64,000 nt of DNA. Source: Psychrobacter namhaensis. GTDB taxonomy: Bacteria; Pseudomonadota; Gammaproteobacteria; Pseudomonadales; Moraxellaceae. Below, piece by piece: positions 45,827-55,263 of the stretch. Both the position numbers and the translations under genes were made by a program. The notes under the pieces are model-generated. The model saw nothing but the letters and a program-made list of their open reading frames with translations, was not told where the DNA came from and searched no databases. Every line of letters starts with the position of its first letter. The first letter of the stretch is position 1. Where the stretch lies: positions 62,001-126,000 of the forward strand of contig NZ_JABASS010000001.1 of the NCBI RefSeq assembly GCF_016107545.1, given 5' to 3'.

Positions 45827-47245
45827 ATGATGGCATTTCTTAACAGCAGTCAGGAATTGACAAGTAAGTCGCGTCAACAGGTGCTGCTGACACTGTTGCT
45901 TGGCGGTACAGTCATCAGCTTTAGTAATAGTGCCCTCAATCCTGCTATTCCCATCTTTATGTCGGTGTTCGACGTCGATATTGTGATGGGCGGCTGGGTA
46001 CTGAATGCTTATGTGCTGTCTATGAGCGTGGGGCTCATGCTCAGTGGTTATTTACATAAAAAATTTGCCTTTAAGCCGGTTTATTTAACCGCAATCATGG
46101 GGTTTATGCTGGGCTCAGTGATTGGTATGTGTGCGCCCTCCATGACGATGGTGATTGTAGCGCGCGCTATACAAGGGCTGAGTGGGGGTCTGACGATTCC
46201 GCTGTCTATCGGCATGCTCTACCAGATTTATCCGCAGCATAGACACGGCAGAGTGATGGCACTGTGGGGTATTGTCATTATGATGTCACTGGCATTTGGT
46301 CCATTGATAGGCGCTTACTTGGTTGAGCAGTTTACATGGTGGACGTTGTTTGCCGTGACGCTGCCGCTGAGTGCGGTGGTCACTTTGATGGTGTGGCGGC
46401 TTTTACCGAATATCGGTTCGCCCAAGGCCAGTAAGACTTTTGATATGAAAGGGTTTGTCAGCTTGCTTATTTGGCTGCTGGCTTTGATGACATGGCTTAG
46501 CACGCTTAAAACAGACTTTTATACCAGTCTTGCGAGTGTGATTAAGACCAGTCTGCTTGCTGCTATGTTCTTGGTATCCTTTATGGTTTGGTGGGCGTAT
46601 GAGCGCCGTCAGAGTCAGCCGTTATTAAACGTGCGCCTGTTCCGCAATACCGTGTATTTGCATAGTACGATTATTAGCGTGACGCAGACTTTGGGTCTGA
46701 TGGTGGGTTTGTTATTATTGCCGATTTTAGTTCAGGAGGTCATGGGCGAGAGTGCCTTGTGGACTGGCGTGATTTTGATGACCGCGACGCTAATGTCTAG
46801 TATCACCACGCATTTTGCAGGCAAGCGAGTGGATAAGCACGGCGCTAGAGACATAGGGATTTTAGGTATCATCCTTAGTGCGTCATCTATGCTGCTGTTG
46901 GCATGGTGCTTGTATCAGCCAACGCTTTGGTTATTGATGTTGATTATGAGTTTACAAGGGGTGGGGGTGGGACTGGCCTATCTGCCCACCACCACGGTCG
47001 GTTTTAGCAGCTTAGCCAAAGAGGTGGTGACAGAAGGTGCGGCGCTCAACAACATCAGTCGCCGAATCGTTTCTACTATTTTTATAACGTTGGTGACGCT
47101 CTACGTGGCAGGGCGCGGGGCCCAGTTGTTAGCGACTGGTAGTATACAAAGCGTTGGCACGGCTATTCAAGAAGTGTTTGTTATTTTGGCTGTGATTTTG
47201 TTTTTGACCATTTTTTCAGCGCGGCGATTACCCAAAGCTGTCTGA
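45827..47245 (+). CDS. MFS exporter, DHA2-like, probable siderophore efflux
   Basis: An inner-membrane facilitator of 472 residues with about 12-14 hydrophobic segments. The drug/H+ antiporter motif C appears as MSLAFGPLIGAYLVEQFTWW, and GGWVLNAYVLSMSVGLMLSG with ARAIQGLSGGLTIPLS matches the DHA2 group. Placement between acyltransferase and synthetase genes indicates export of the finished siderophore or an intermediate. The start is ATG-ATG. This is a frequent member of NIS clusters. Confidence 0.88.
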   Translation: MMAFLNSSQELTSKSRQQVLLTLLLGGTVISFSNSALNPAIPIFMSVFDVDIVMGGWVLNAYVLSMSVGLMLSGYLHKKFAFKPVYLTAIMGFMLGSVIGMCAPSMTMVIVARAIQGLSGGLTIPLSIGMLYQIYPQHRHGRVMALWGIVIMMSLAFGPLIGAYLVEQFTWWTLFAVTLPLSAVVTLMVWRLLPNIGSPKASKTFDMKGFVSLLIWLLALMTWLSTLKTDFYTSLASVIKTSLLAAMFLVSFMVWWAYERRQSQPLLNVRLFRNTVYLHSTIISVTQTLGLMVGLLLLPILVQEVMGESALWTGVILMTATLMSSITTHFAGKRVDKHGARDIGILGIILSASSMLLLAWCLYQPTLWLLMLIMSLQGVGVGLAYLPTTTVGFSSLAKEVVTEGAALNNISRRIVSTIFITLVTLYVAGRGAQLLATGSIQSVGTAIQEVFVILAVILFLTIFSARRLPKAV

Positions 47246-47326
47246 ATGAATGATCGAACGCTCAACAAACCCTGCTCGACCAGTCCATCAAACAAACCAG
47301 ACTAAGGCGTTTTTTTAAACAAAAAA

Positions 47327-47343
47327 TGTAAATAATTATCATT
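47327..47343 (+). promoter_or_regulatory. Fur-box-like site upstream of synthetase 2
   Basis: TGTAAATAATTATCATT lies 76 bp before the second synthetase gene. The 13-nt core AATAATTATCATT is shared exactly with sites at 52254-52266 and 54930-54942, upstream of the two TonB receptor genes. This suggests a separate iron-repressed transcript starting after the exporter. Confidence 0.65.
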
Positions 47344-47418
47344 CGCTTTAATATTTATTAAACCGTACTGACTTAATTCAACCGCTTATTTTTTAGTTTT
47401 AAGAGAGGGTAGTTACCT

Positions 47419-49326
47419 ATGAAAAATCATCAAATAGACCATAAAAATCATGGCCAAACGATTGACGTGACTGCGCCGTGGCAAGCGCCAATCGATCATA
47501 AGGCCATGCAGCGCGTAGAACAACGCGTGATCAAACAGCTCCTACAAGCACTGCTGTATGAAAACATCATTGAGTTTGAATATGAGAGTGCGGCATCGAG
47601 CAGTGACACCGTCCTCTTAGACTTTACCATCAAAGCCGCTGATAATATCCATTATCAGGCTCAAGGTTATATCCATTATAGCTTTGAGATTATTCGTTTT
47701 AATGATTGCAACGTACAGCGCATCATCGCTGGCAAGGCTTACAATGCCACGCTTGAGAATGTCATTAGCGATATTTTGTTAAAAATAGAAGATGCTGCGT
47801 TAAAAGACAGTTTTATCAAAGAGCTGCGTCACACTTTAATCAATGAAACCCAAGTGCAGCGACTGTCACCTAATTTATCAGTACCAAACATGGCCACTGC
47901 TGTTGATACGCTCACTTATGAGCAACTCGAAGGCTATTTGATGGCGGGGCATCCATATCATCCTTGTTTTAAGTCGCGTATCGGCTTTGATTTACAAGAC
48001 AATTATGACTATGGGCCAGAGTTTGATCAAAATATCGAGGTGGTTTGGTTGGCGGTCAAAAAGGATCTGTTGGTCAGCAATACCGCTATTGATATTGATG
48101 TCGACGAGTGGATTAAAGACTATGTAGGCGCGGATAATTTTGCCGCGTTACATGACAAGTTAACCCATATCCTTGCGACCACGAGTGAGCAAAATGAAAA
48201 CGAAGCCACTACGGCTACCGCTTATGGTTTGATACCCGCACATCCTTGGCAATGGCAAAACACCTTAATTTTAGCGCTACAACCACTCATTGAGACACAA
48301 GAAGTCATCTATCTGGGCGGTACGGGCAACCAATACCGCGCCCAGCAGTCGATTCGTTCCTTGTCTATGTTGCAAGCAGATAAAGCTTATTTAAAACTCA
48401 GTATGCATCTGATGAATACCTCAAGCACTCGTATCTTAGCCAAGCACACAGTGATGAACGCCGCGGTCGTGACCCAATGGCTGAATCAATTGGTGGCAGA
48501 AGATGGGGCAGCGCAGGCGCTACAAATCGCCTTTTTGGGTGAGACAGTGGGTGTCAGTCTAGATCATGAGATGCTACAACAACGTGGCTACCAGCACCCA
48601 CATATCTATGGTGGACTGGGCGCGATTTGGCGTGAAAACGTGAGCCAATATCTATCGACCAGTCAAACGGCCTTTCCTTTAAATGGGGTCAGTTATATCC
48701 ATACGGACGGCTCGATACTCATTGATCCTTGGATTAAAAAGTACGGCGCTGAGGCTTGGACTGCCCAGCTTATCAAAGTAACGGTGCCGCCGGTACTGCA
48801 CCTCTTGTTTGGTCATGGTGTCGCTTTGGAGTGTCATGCGCAAAATATCGTACTGGTCCATGAAGCGGGCTTCCCCGTAAAAATCTTATTAAAAGATTTG
48901 CATGACGGCGTTCGTTATTCTCCAAAACATCTGACCCGCCAAGATTTAATTCCCAATTTTTATAGCTTGCCTGCCGCTCATGCCGCGCTCAATCGTGGCT
49001 CCTTTATCGAAACAGATAACACCGATGGTATTCGAGACATGACGGTAGCTTGCTTGTTTTTTGTAGCATTTGCGGACATTGCTATCTTTATGCAAACCCA
49101 TTATCACTATCCTGAGGCCGAGTTTTGGCAACAGGTGTCTGACTGCGTCACAGAGTACCAGTCTCGTCACCCAGAGCATAAAGCAAGGTTTGCGCTGTTT
49201 GATGTTTTCGCTCCGCAAACGCGCATTGAGTCTTTGGCGAAGCGTCGCTTGTTCGGCGATCAAGTATTTCCAATCAAATACATCAACAACCCATTAGCCA
49301 AAAGCCGAGTACAGATGCCATGTTAA
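47419..49326 (+). CDS. NIS siderophore synthetase 2 (IucA/IucC family)
   Basis: A 635-residue NIS synthetase. The motif GHPYHPCFKSRIGF is near residue 177, LIPAHPWQW is central, and CHAQNIVLVHEAGFPVKI near residue 473 forms the conserved C-terminal site. TSSTRILAKHTVMNAAVVT in the palm region is typical of the family. It overlaps synthetase 3 by 7 bp (ATGTTAA), so the two are translationally coupled and probably act in succession. Which carboxyl it activates cannot be told from sequence alone. Confidence 0.93.
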   Translation: MKNHQIDHKNHGQTIDVTAPWQAPIDHKAMQRVEQRVIKQLLQALLYENIIEFEYESAASSSDTVLLDFTIKAADNIHYQAQGYIHYSFEIIRFNDCNVQRIIAGKAYNATLENVISDILLKIEDAALKDSFIKELRHTLINETQVQRLSPNLSVPNMATAVDTLTYEQLEGYLMAGHPYHPCFKSRIGFDLQDNYDYGPEFDQNIEVVWLAVKKDLLVSNTAIDIDVDEWIKDYVGADNFAALHDKLTHILATTSEQNENEATTATAYGLIPAHPWQWQNTLILALQPLIETQEVIYLGGTGNQYRAQQSIRSLSMLQADKAYLKLSMHLMNTSSTRILAKHTVMNAAVVTQWLNQLVAEDGAAQALQIAFLGETVGVSLDHEMLQQRGYQHPHIYGGLGAIWRENVSQYLSTSQTAFPLNGVSYIHTDGSILIDPWIKKYGAEAWTAQLIKVTVPPVLHLLFGHGVALECHAQNIVLVHEAGFPVKILLKDLHDGVRYSPKHLTRQDLIPNFYSLPAAHAALNRGSFIETDNTDGIRDMTVACLFFVAFADIAIFMQTHYHYPEAEFWQQVSDCVTEYQSRHPEHKARFALFDVFAPQTRIESLAKRRLFGDQVFPIKYINNPLAKSRVQMPC

Positions 49327-51506
49327 ACATGGAGACAGTGCCAACTTTATTTCCGGTTCAGACGGATCATCCAAATATCAAACCAGACGTGGCAAGGATA
49401 CAAAGCGCGTTGATTACGTATCTGATCGAGTGCGTTTTACTTGAGCAATGGATAAAAGATCCACTGATTGAGGTGACGACGACGATTGACTATCTAGCCA
49501 GCCAAAAATGGCAGCAGTGTTTGGCATCATTACCAAGCGCTTATCAAACGTGTTTTGCTCAAAATAACCCGCTATTGGTGATTCAGACGAGTAAAGATGA
49601 CCGCTTACTGTTACTGGTAGAGTCGGGGTATACGGCGGCATGGCGATTACATAAATCATGCTTGCCCGTTTTATACCGCCAACAAAATACGCCTCATCTC
49701 AACGACTCTGGGCTTAATAGCGATGGTTCCAACGATCATTCGTTTAAACCACTAGAGATCGTAGAAACCGTAGAGACGCTTCTGGATATTTTACTGTCTG
49801 CTATGGATCGCGCATCTTTGAGTGAGACCGGTATTATAAAGCTAAAAGAGAGCTTGCAAGCGTCCTTAGTTGCCAAGACCCAGTCTGCTCGTGCTGACAT
49901 CACCACGACGGTTTATGGTCAACCGCATTGGTATCAAACGCTAATCGCCGCCGAGCAATGGGGCTCATTAATGGATCGGCCTTTTCATCCATTGGCAAAG
50001 GGCAAACTGGGTTTTACCGCCATAGAGTATGAGCGCTACATGGCAGAGTTTCATCAGCCCATTGCGTTGGCATGGGTAGCAGTTGCCAAAACTCACCTCA
50101 TGGTGGCGGATCAGGTAGAGGACATCAACAGACAGAATCCAGCGGCGTATTTATTAGATAAAGCACAGCAGAGACGTCTGGCAGAGGAGATGGCAGAACG
50201 TCATTTGAGCGATACGTATGTGGCGCTACCTGTACATCCGTGGCAGTTGACTCAGGTGATTGAGGATGCTTCTGGCAATGGTTCTTTTGGTCATTCTTCC
50301 TTTAATAATGATGCTGATGGTTACGCTGATAGCTATGCCAAGGATTTGGCAGATGGCACAATCGTCAAACTCACGTTTAATGCGCCAACCACTTATGCCA
50401 GTGCTTCAATGCGCAGTATGTTATTGAGTGCCGATACACCGCATAGTGTCAAGCTGCCGATAGGGGTGTATGCCTTAAACTCCAAACGCTATTTGCCAGC
50501 CCTAAAGTTGATTAATGGTGAAAAAAACCAAACCATTTTGATGCAGGCAAGACAGATAGATGGCACGTTATCAGCGACACTGCGGCTGTGGGATGAGCGT
50601 GTTTGGTGGGGCTATATGTCGCCTATGCATCTACATGACAAGTGCTCGACCAATCCTTATTTTTATCAAGAAAAACCCACGCATCTGGGCGCGATGCTCA
50701 GAAGTTTGCCTGCTGATCTGTGCGATGATCAAGTCCGCCTGATGCCTATGGCAAGCCTAGGTATGTTGGTCTATAAGGATGGCATCAGTCATCATCCCTT
50801 TGATGAGATGATTCAAGCGAAGTATTCAGGCTATCAACCAGTGGCCATAAACGTAGAACACATAAAAGCCGCTGCTATGGAGTGCTTCCAAAATCTGTGT
50901 GATGTGTTTTTGGGTACCATGCTGCGCTGCTTGCGTTTGGGACTTGCGCCCGAGATGCATGGACAGAATATAGTGATGGTCAGCAAAAACCATCGTTTCA
51001 CCAGTTTATTGCTGCGCGATCATGATTCGTTACGCATTTACTTGCCGTGGCTTGCGCGTCATCAGATCACAGATCCTGAGTATTTAAGCCCGCCCAATTT
51101 TAAAAACCGACTGTACCGAGAGACCCCGCAAGCGCTGATATTTTATTTACAGTCTTTGGGTATATTGGTCAATATCCGCGCCATCATTGAAGCGCTGTCT
51201 GAACATTATGATCTTAGTGAAAAAGTGTTGTGGCTTGAGGCAATGAGCAGTATCGATAAGGCGCTGGCATGTATTGACTTTGATGCCGATCAATCGAAGT
51301 TTATCCGTGAGCAGCTACTGACCAATCCGTACTATCCGCATAAAACCTTGCTGTTGCCCGTCATTGAGCGCGGTGACGATCCTCATGGCAGTATGCCGGC
51401 AGGGGAGAGCAGAACCATCAATCCTTTTTTTAGAGCAAAAAACATCGAAGCAAACCTTATGGTGGATTTAATACGACAGGATGGAGAGATAAAAAGCAAT
51501 GGATGA
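49320..51506 (+). CDS. NIS siderophore synthetase 3 (IucA/IucC family)
   Basis: A 728-residue NIS synthetase, longer than the usual 580-640, with an extended N-terminal 100-150 residues. The motif DRPFHPLAKGKLGF is near residue 220, with an arginine in place of the usual GHP entry. VALPVHPWQLTQV and MHGQNIVMVSKNHRF (near 547) are conserved, as is LLRDHDSLRIYLPW. A Ser/Gly/Asp-rich insertion follows residue 320. It is coupled to synthetase 2 upstream and to the RraA-like gene downstream by overlaps of 7 and 8 bp. Confidence 0.92.
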   Translation: MLNMETVPTLFPVQTDHPNIKPDVARIQSALITYLIECVLLEQWIKDPLIEVTTTIDYLASQKWQQCLASLPSAYQTCFAQNNPLLVIQTSKDDRLLLLVESGYTAAWRLHKSCLPVLYRQQNTPHLNDSGLNSDGSNDHSFKPLEIVETVETLLDILLSAMDRASLSETGIIKLKESLQASLVAKTQSARADITTTVYGQPHWYQTLIAAEQWGSLMDRPFHPLAKGKLGFTAIEYERYMAEFHQPIALAWVAVAKTHLMVADQVEDINRQNPAAYLLDKAQQRRLAEEMAERHLSDTYVALPVHPWQLTQVIEDASGNGSFGHSSFNNDADGYADSYAKDLADGTIVKLTFNAPTTYASASMRSMLLSADTPHSVKLPIGVYALNSKRYLPALKLINGEKNQTILMQARQIDGTLSATLRLWDERVWWGYMSPMHLHDKCSTNPYFYQEKPTHLGAMLRSLPADLCDDQVRLMPMASLGMLVYKDGISHHPFDEMIQAKYSGYQPVAINVEHIKAAAMECFQNLCDVFLGTMLRCLRLGLAPEMHGQNIVMVSKNHRFTSLLLRDHDSLRIYLPWLARHQITDPEYLSPPNFKNRLYRETPQALIFYLQSLGILVNIRAIIEALSEHYDLSEKVLWLEAMSSIDKALACIDFDADQSKFIREQLLTNPYYPHKTLLLPVIERGDDPHGSMPAGESRTINPFFRAKNIEANLMVDLIRQDGEIKSNG

Positions 51507-52134
51507 CATCGATATTGATACGCTTATAGAAAACTATACAGGAATAGCCACCTCCACAATTGGTCATTTGACTGAGGTGGGGTATTTACCAGACATCACA
51601 GCGCTATCTTCTTGTACGCACACGGTCGCTGGAAAAGTCGTGACAGTGGTTTTGAACTCCGGTAACACAGAAGTAATCAATCAAGCACTGATCCAAGCGC
51701 AGCCTAATGACGTCTTGTGTATTGATGCGCAAGTATTAGGTATCAAAGCGTGCTGGGGCGCGTTGCGTACTTGCGCTGCTATTTATGAAAAGCTTGCAGG
51801 CGTCATTGTCATTGGACAGGCAACCGATTCATTACAAATTCAGCAACTGGGTTTTCCTGTGTTTGCTCAAGGCGTGAGCGCGGTCACTACGTTCAAGAGT
51901 CATGAAGCAAAAGGCGTGTTGGGAGCTGACATCCGCTATCGTTTTGGCGCGCAAAGCCCCCTTATTCGCTCAGGCGACATCGCTATTATGGATAATGATG
52001 GGGTGTTTGTATTGCCGCTAGAAGTTGCTCAGCAGTTATTGCCTGATTGCCAAGACAAGCATCAGCAAGATGAAACAAAATTCCAGCTATTTTTTGACGC
52101 TTATAAAAACAATCAACTGGACTTATTGTTTTAG
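51499..52134 (+). CDS. RraA/HMG-aldolase-family protein in the siderophore operon
   Basis: A 211-residue protein of the RraA fold, which includes 4-hydroxy-4-methyl-2-oxoglutarate aldolase, oxaloacetate decarboxylase and the RNase E inhibitor RraA. Recognisable segments: GIATSTIGHLTEVGYLP at the N-terminus, VLCIDAQVLGIKACWGALRTCAA, GVIVIGQATDSLQIQQLGFPVFAQG, and SGDIAIMDNDGVFVLP. In family aldolases the loop reads G-x-x-R-D; here it is G-Q-A-T-D, so the arginine that binds the substrate keto-acid is missing. It overlaps the synthetase gene by 8 bp and is followed by the receptor gene, so a role in siderophore assembly is likelier than RNA control. A similar gene occurs, from memory, in the baumannoferrin cluster of Acinetobacter baumannii. 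Confidence 0.8.
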   Translation: MDDIDIDTLIENYTGIATSTIGHLTEVGYLPDITALSSCTHTVAGKVVTVVLNSGNTEVINQALIQAQPNDVLCIDAQVLGIKACWGALRTCAAIYEKLAGVIVIGQATDSLQIQQLGFPVFAQGVSAVTTFKSHEAKGVLGADIRYRFGAQSPLIRSGDIAIMDNDGVFVLPLEVAQQLLPDCQDKHQQDETKFQLFFDAYKNNQLDLLF

Positions 52135-52250
52135 TCACAGGTAGGTAGGGCAGATGAGTATGTCAATAGAGCTGGTGATGCCTCTCTCTGGCGCACTTAT
52201 CTGTTATGAAGAACCCAGTGACCTTTTGGTTTGTAAATAGGTATGGAAGT

Positions 52251-52270
52251 GTTAATAATTATCATTTACA
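52251..52270 (+). promoter_or_regulatory. Fur-box-like site upstream of TonB receptor 1
   Basis: GTTAATAATTATCATTTACA includes the 13-nt core AATAATTATCATT found at three places in this iron region. It lies 98 bp upstream of the receptor start. Confidence 0.65.
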
Positions 52271-52367
52271 ATACCATTCACAAAATTAGTACGCTTTGCA
52301 AGAAAGTTTAAACATAGCACCGATATTTCTCCATCTTTCAGTTACTCTTCAAATAAGTGAAATGACA

Positions 52368-54734
52368 ATGAAAAGCCATCATCAAGTTGCCCTATCCGTT
52401 CTTACTTTATGTATTAGTCAGCAGTTATATGCGCAAACCAACGTCACTACCCCAATGATAGACACGGCCGAAAACTCGGTAGCCAGTGAGGTACCAAACG
52501 TGACTTTAGATACTATTACGGTCACAGCCAAAGCCAAAACAGGGACAGCATTGGCACAAAAAATCAGTGAGATGCCAGCGGTTACCCAAGTGATTGGTGA
52601 AGAAGATATTCGAGAGCAGGCCACAGGCAACCGTACGACAGGCGATATATTGGCTCAGCTGATTCCGAGTTTGGGTGCCAGTAGTGGCTCAACCAGTAAC
52701 TATGGTACGACCATGCGTGGCCGTCCAGTGCAGTATTTGCTTAATGGCGTGCCTTTATCAGGATCACGCAGCTTGTCGCGAGAGCTAAATAGTATTGACC
52801 CAGCCCAGCTTGAGCGAGTAGAGATACTCTCTGGTGCCACGAGTATTTATGGGGCAGGCGCGGCAGGCGGGCTTATCAATCTAGTGACTAAATCAGCGGC
52901 AGGGATGGGCTTTACGGGTCAAACCCGCTTAGGGATTGATAGTAGTCGTGAATTTGAATCAGATTCCTTCGGTTATCATGTGGGACAGAGCTTGGGTTAT
53001 GGCGGCGAGCGCGTCTATGGCCGTCTAGATGTGGACTATGACAATAAAGGCGGCAAGTTCGACAGCCACGGCGACCGTATCGGCCCAGATGTCTATCAGA
53101 CCGATCAGCAAGATACAGAGTCATTAAGTGTCAATGCCAACTTGGGTATGGACATCGATGACAGCCAAAGCGTGAATCTGGCGGTGACTTATTATAACGA
53201 TGAGCAAGATACCGACTATGGTCCAGATTATGGTAAAAATTTACAAGTATTGTTAGATCCTGATGCAGCACCTCCCTCATTAAAAGCGATCGATGGTGCG
53301 CATATCGAAAATCAGCCTTATACCACCAAGACCTCAGTAAACCTCAATTATAACAATGACGACGTTGCTGGTTCTAACCTAAGCATTACGGGTTACTACC
53401 GTGATGAAAAAGGCCGTTTTTATCCTTCTGGCAAAACTGCTGATAAACAAGCCACTGAAGTCTGGCAGGCAAACGGCCTAACCGATGAAGACACGTTAGG
53501 CAAGCTCCTAGGCGCTGCAACTTACGTGATGCAGTCAGAAGCCGATATCGAAGTAATGGGTTTACGTGCAGCGATGCAGACGGACACAGAGCTTGGTGGC
53601 AAACACACACTGTTGAGCTATGGTGCGGATTTTGAGCGTGAAAACAGCGAACAAACCTACTATGGGCAAGACTTAAACCAGTTCATCGCCAGTAATGGTC
53701 TGACCGCTGTGTCTAACGGCAAGACTTACAATGCTGGGCCAGAGACCACCATCGATAAGATTGGCGCGTTTGTCAATGTGGATATAGATATGACGGATAA
53801 ATGGCATGCTAGTGCTGGTGTGCGCTATCAAAAGCTCAAATCAAAAACGGATGCCTTTATCCCGATTTATGAGCAACTGTTAGACGAATACTTTAACGAT
53901 CCTCGTATCATTGGTGTGAGCAAGCAGTATGGCATTGACTATCAGGCCGGTGAAGTAGCAAAGGGTGATACTGACCATGACAAAACCTTGTTTAATATCG
54001 GCAGCAGTTATCAGCTAACACCGAACGATCAGATATTTGCTAATTTCTCACAAGGCTTCACGACCGCTGACATACAGCGTGCCCTACGTGATGTGCGGGC
54101 AGGTTTTGTGGTGAACTCGGACAACGTGCAGCCAATCGCCATTAATAACTACGACTTAGGCTGGGAAGGTAAGCGCGGTGATACGTCAGCCAGAGTAACG
54201 GGTTTTTATAATACTTCAGATAAAACCGTTCAGTTTACCAACGGCTATACCGTAGAAGTAGTCGACACCGATGAGCGCGTCTATGGCGTAGAAGGCTCGC
54301 TCACTCAGGATATCAGTGATAACTGGCAAGTAGGCGGTAGCGTGGCTTATACGCGTGGTCAGTATAAGAAAGACGGCGATTGGCTTGAGCTGGATGCGGT
54401 GCGCTTGACCCCACTCAAAGGCACGGCATTTGCACAATATAACTTTGATGGAGGCAGCAATATCCGCTTGCAAGCGTTGGCAATTGGCGGCGATGATAGA
54501 GCCTTTAAGGACCAACAAAAAGACCCTAATACAAGTGCGCAACCCGTCACAGGTTACATGACGTTAGATGTATTGGGTCAAGTAAAAATGCCTGTCGGCC
54601 GTGTCGGTTATGGCGTTTATAATGTACTCAATAAAGACTATCAAACGGTCTATCATCAAACCACGTTTGGCGACATGAACCGTCTACCAGCCACAGGCAC
54701 CACGTATGGCCTGAGCTATACGGTGGATTACTAA
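52368..54734 (+). CDS. TonB-dependent siderophore receptor adjacent to biosynthesis genes
   Basis: An outer-membrane receptor of 788 residues starting at the ATG that is 7 nt after AAGTGA; other in-frame starts upstream lack a site. MKSHHQVALSVLTLCISQQL is the signal peptide, cleaved near LYA. A TonB box-like region (DTITVTAK) is followed by the plug (ISEMPAVTQVIGEEDIREQA, then MRGRPVQYLLNGVPLSG and ERVEILSGATSIYGAGAAGG). The barrel ends in the expected aromatic-rich strand (YGLSYTVDY). Location directly after the synthesis operon suggests it imports the native siderophore, like rhtA in rhizobactin loci. Confidence 0.93.
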   Translation: MKSHHQVALSVLTLCISQQLYAQTNVTTPMIDTAENSVASEVPNVTLDTITVTAKAKTGTALAQKISEMPAVTQVIGEEDIREQATGNRTTGDILAQLIPSLGASSGSTSNYGTTMRGRPVQYLLNGVPLSGSRSLSRELNSIDPAQLERVEILSGATSIYGAGAAGGLINLVTKSAAGMGFTGQTRLGIDSSREFESDSFGYHVGQSLGYGGERVYGRLDVDYDNKGGKFDSHGDRIGPDVYQTDQQDTESLSVNANLGMDIDDSQSVNLAVTYYNDEQDTDYGPDYGKNLQVLLDPDAAPPSLKAIDGAHIENQPYTTKTSVNLNYNNDDVAGSNLSITGYYRDEKGRFYPSGKTADKQATEVWQANGLTDEDTLGKLLGAATYVMQSEADIEVMGLRAAMQTDTELGGKHTLLSYGADFERENSEQTYYGQDLNQFIASNGLTAVSNGKTYNAGPETTIDKIGAFVNVDIDMTDKWHASAGVRYQKLKSKTDAFIPIYEQLLDEYFNDPRIIGVSKQYGIDYQAGEVAKGDTDHDKTLFNIGSSYQLTPNDQIFANFSQGFTTADIQRALRDVRAGFVVNSDNVQPIAINNYDLGWEGKRGDTSARVTGFYNTSDKTVQFTNGYTVEVVDTDERVYGVEGSLTQDISDNWQVGGSVAYTRGQYKKDGDWLELDAVRLTPLKGTAFAQYNFDGGSNIRLQALAIGGDDRAFKDQQKDPNTSAQPVTGYMTLDVLGQVKMPVGRVGYGVYNVLNKDYQTVYHQTTFGDMNRLPATGTTYGLSYTVDY

Positions 54735-54849
54735 GAGGTCGCAAATACTTATTGAGTAACCACTTATCGACTAACGATAGGAAGTTCGCCGCGTACGCTT
54801 TTTAGCCCTAGATTCACTGCCGAGCTATAGACCTAAGAGTATCGTTGTT

Positions 54850-54877
54850 AGCCGCTACCTGTTAGCGGCTTTAGCTT
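54850..54877 (+). terminator. Probable terminator after TonB receptor 1
   Basis: AGCCGCTA (54850-54857) and TAGCGGCT (54863-54870) form an 8-bp GC-rich stem with a 5-nt loop, followed by TTAGCTTT. It lies about 115 bp after the receptor stop and before the next Fur-like site. Confidence 0.6.
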
Positions 54878-54925
54878 TGAGCACCCCCACGTTTGTCGCT
54901 ACTATATTTTCATTACAAATGTAAA

Positions 54926-55263
54926 TGTTAATAATTATCATTATTATTTGTATTATATTTATAATGTTGCTAGAGTGTACGTTCTTTAACACCAGACAGT
55001 GGATATTGCTTTGCGCAAGCTATTGTCAGGTGGTGGGCTGTATTCATACTTTAGTCGTTTAGCTTGTGTCATTGAAAGGGTAAAAAGTCCGTTTAGTCTG
55101 CTAAAGCGCCAACTTTACTTATGTGCCATGTCTTAAGATTCATGCGCTTTGTTCATCTGTCCTCATACTGATGTAACAAATAGGCGTTATGGCAGATGAG
55201 CCTCCTTTTATCACACAAGCTAAAAGGTCTTGATAAAACTAAGTACTTTTAGGATTGTTATTT
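54926..55263 (+). promoter_or_regulatory. Fur-box-like site and long leader of TonB receptor 2
   Basis: TGTTAATAATTATCATTATTATT at 54926-54948 carries the 13-nt core shared with the other iron sites. The receptor ATG is about 315 bp further on, an unusually long leader. It contains no open frame with a ribosome binding site; a 32-codon frame from 54964 looks accidental. Either a second promoter lies near the gene or the transcript has a long untranslated region. Confidence 0.55.
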
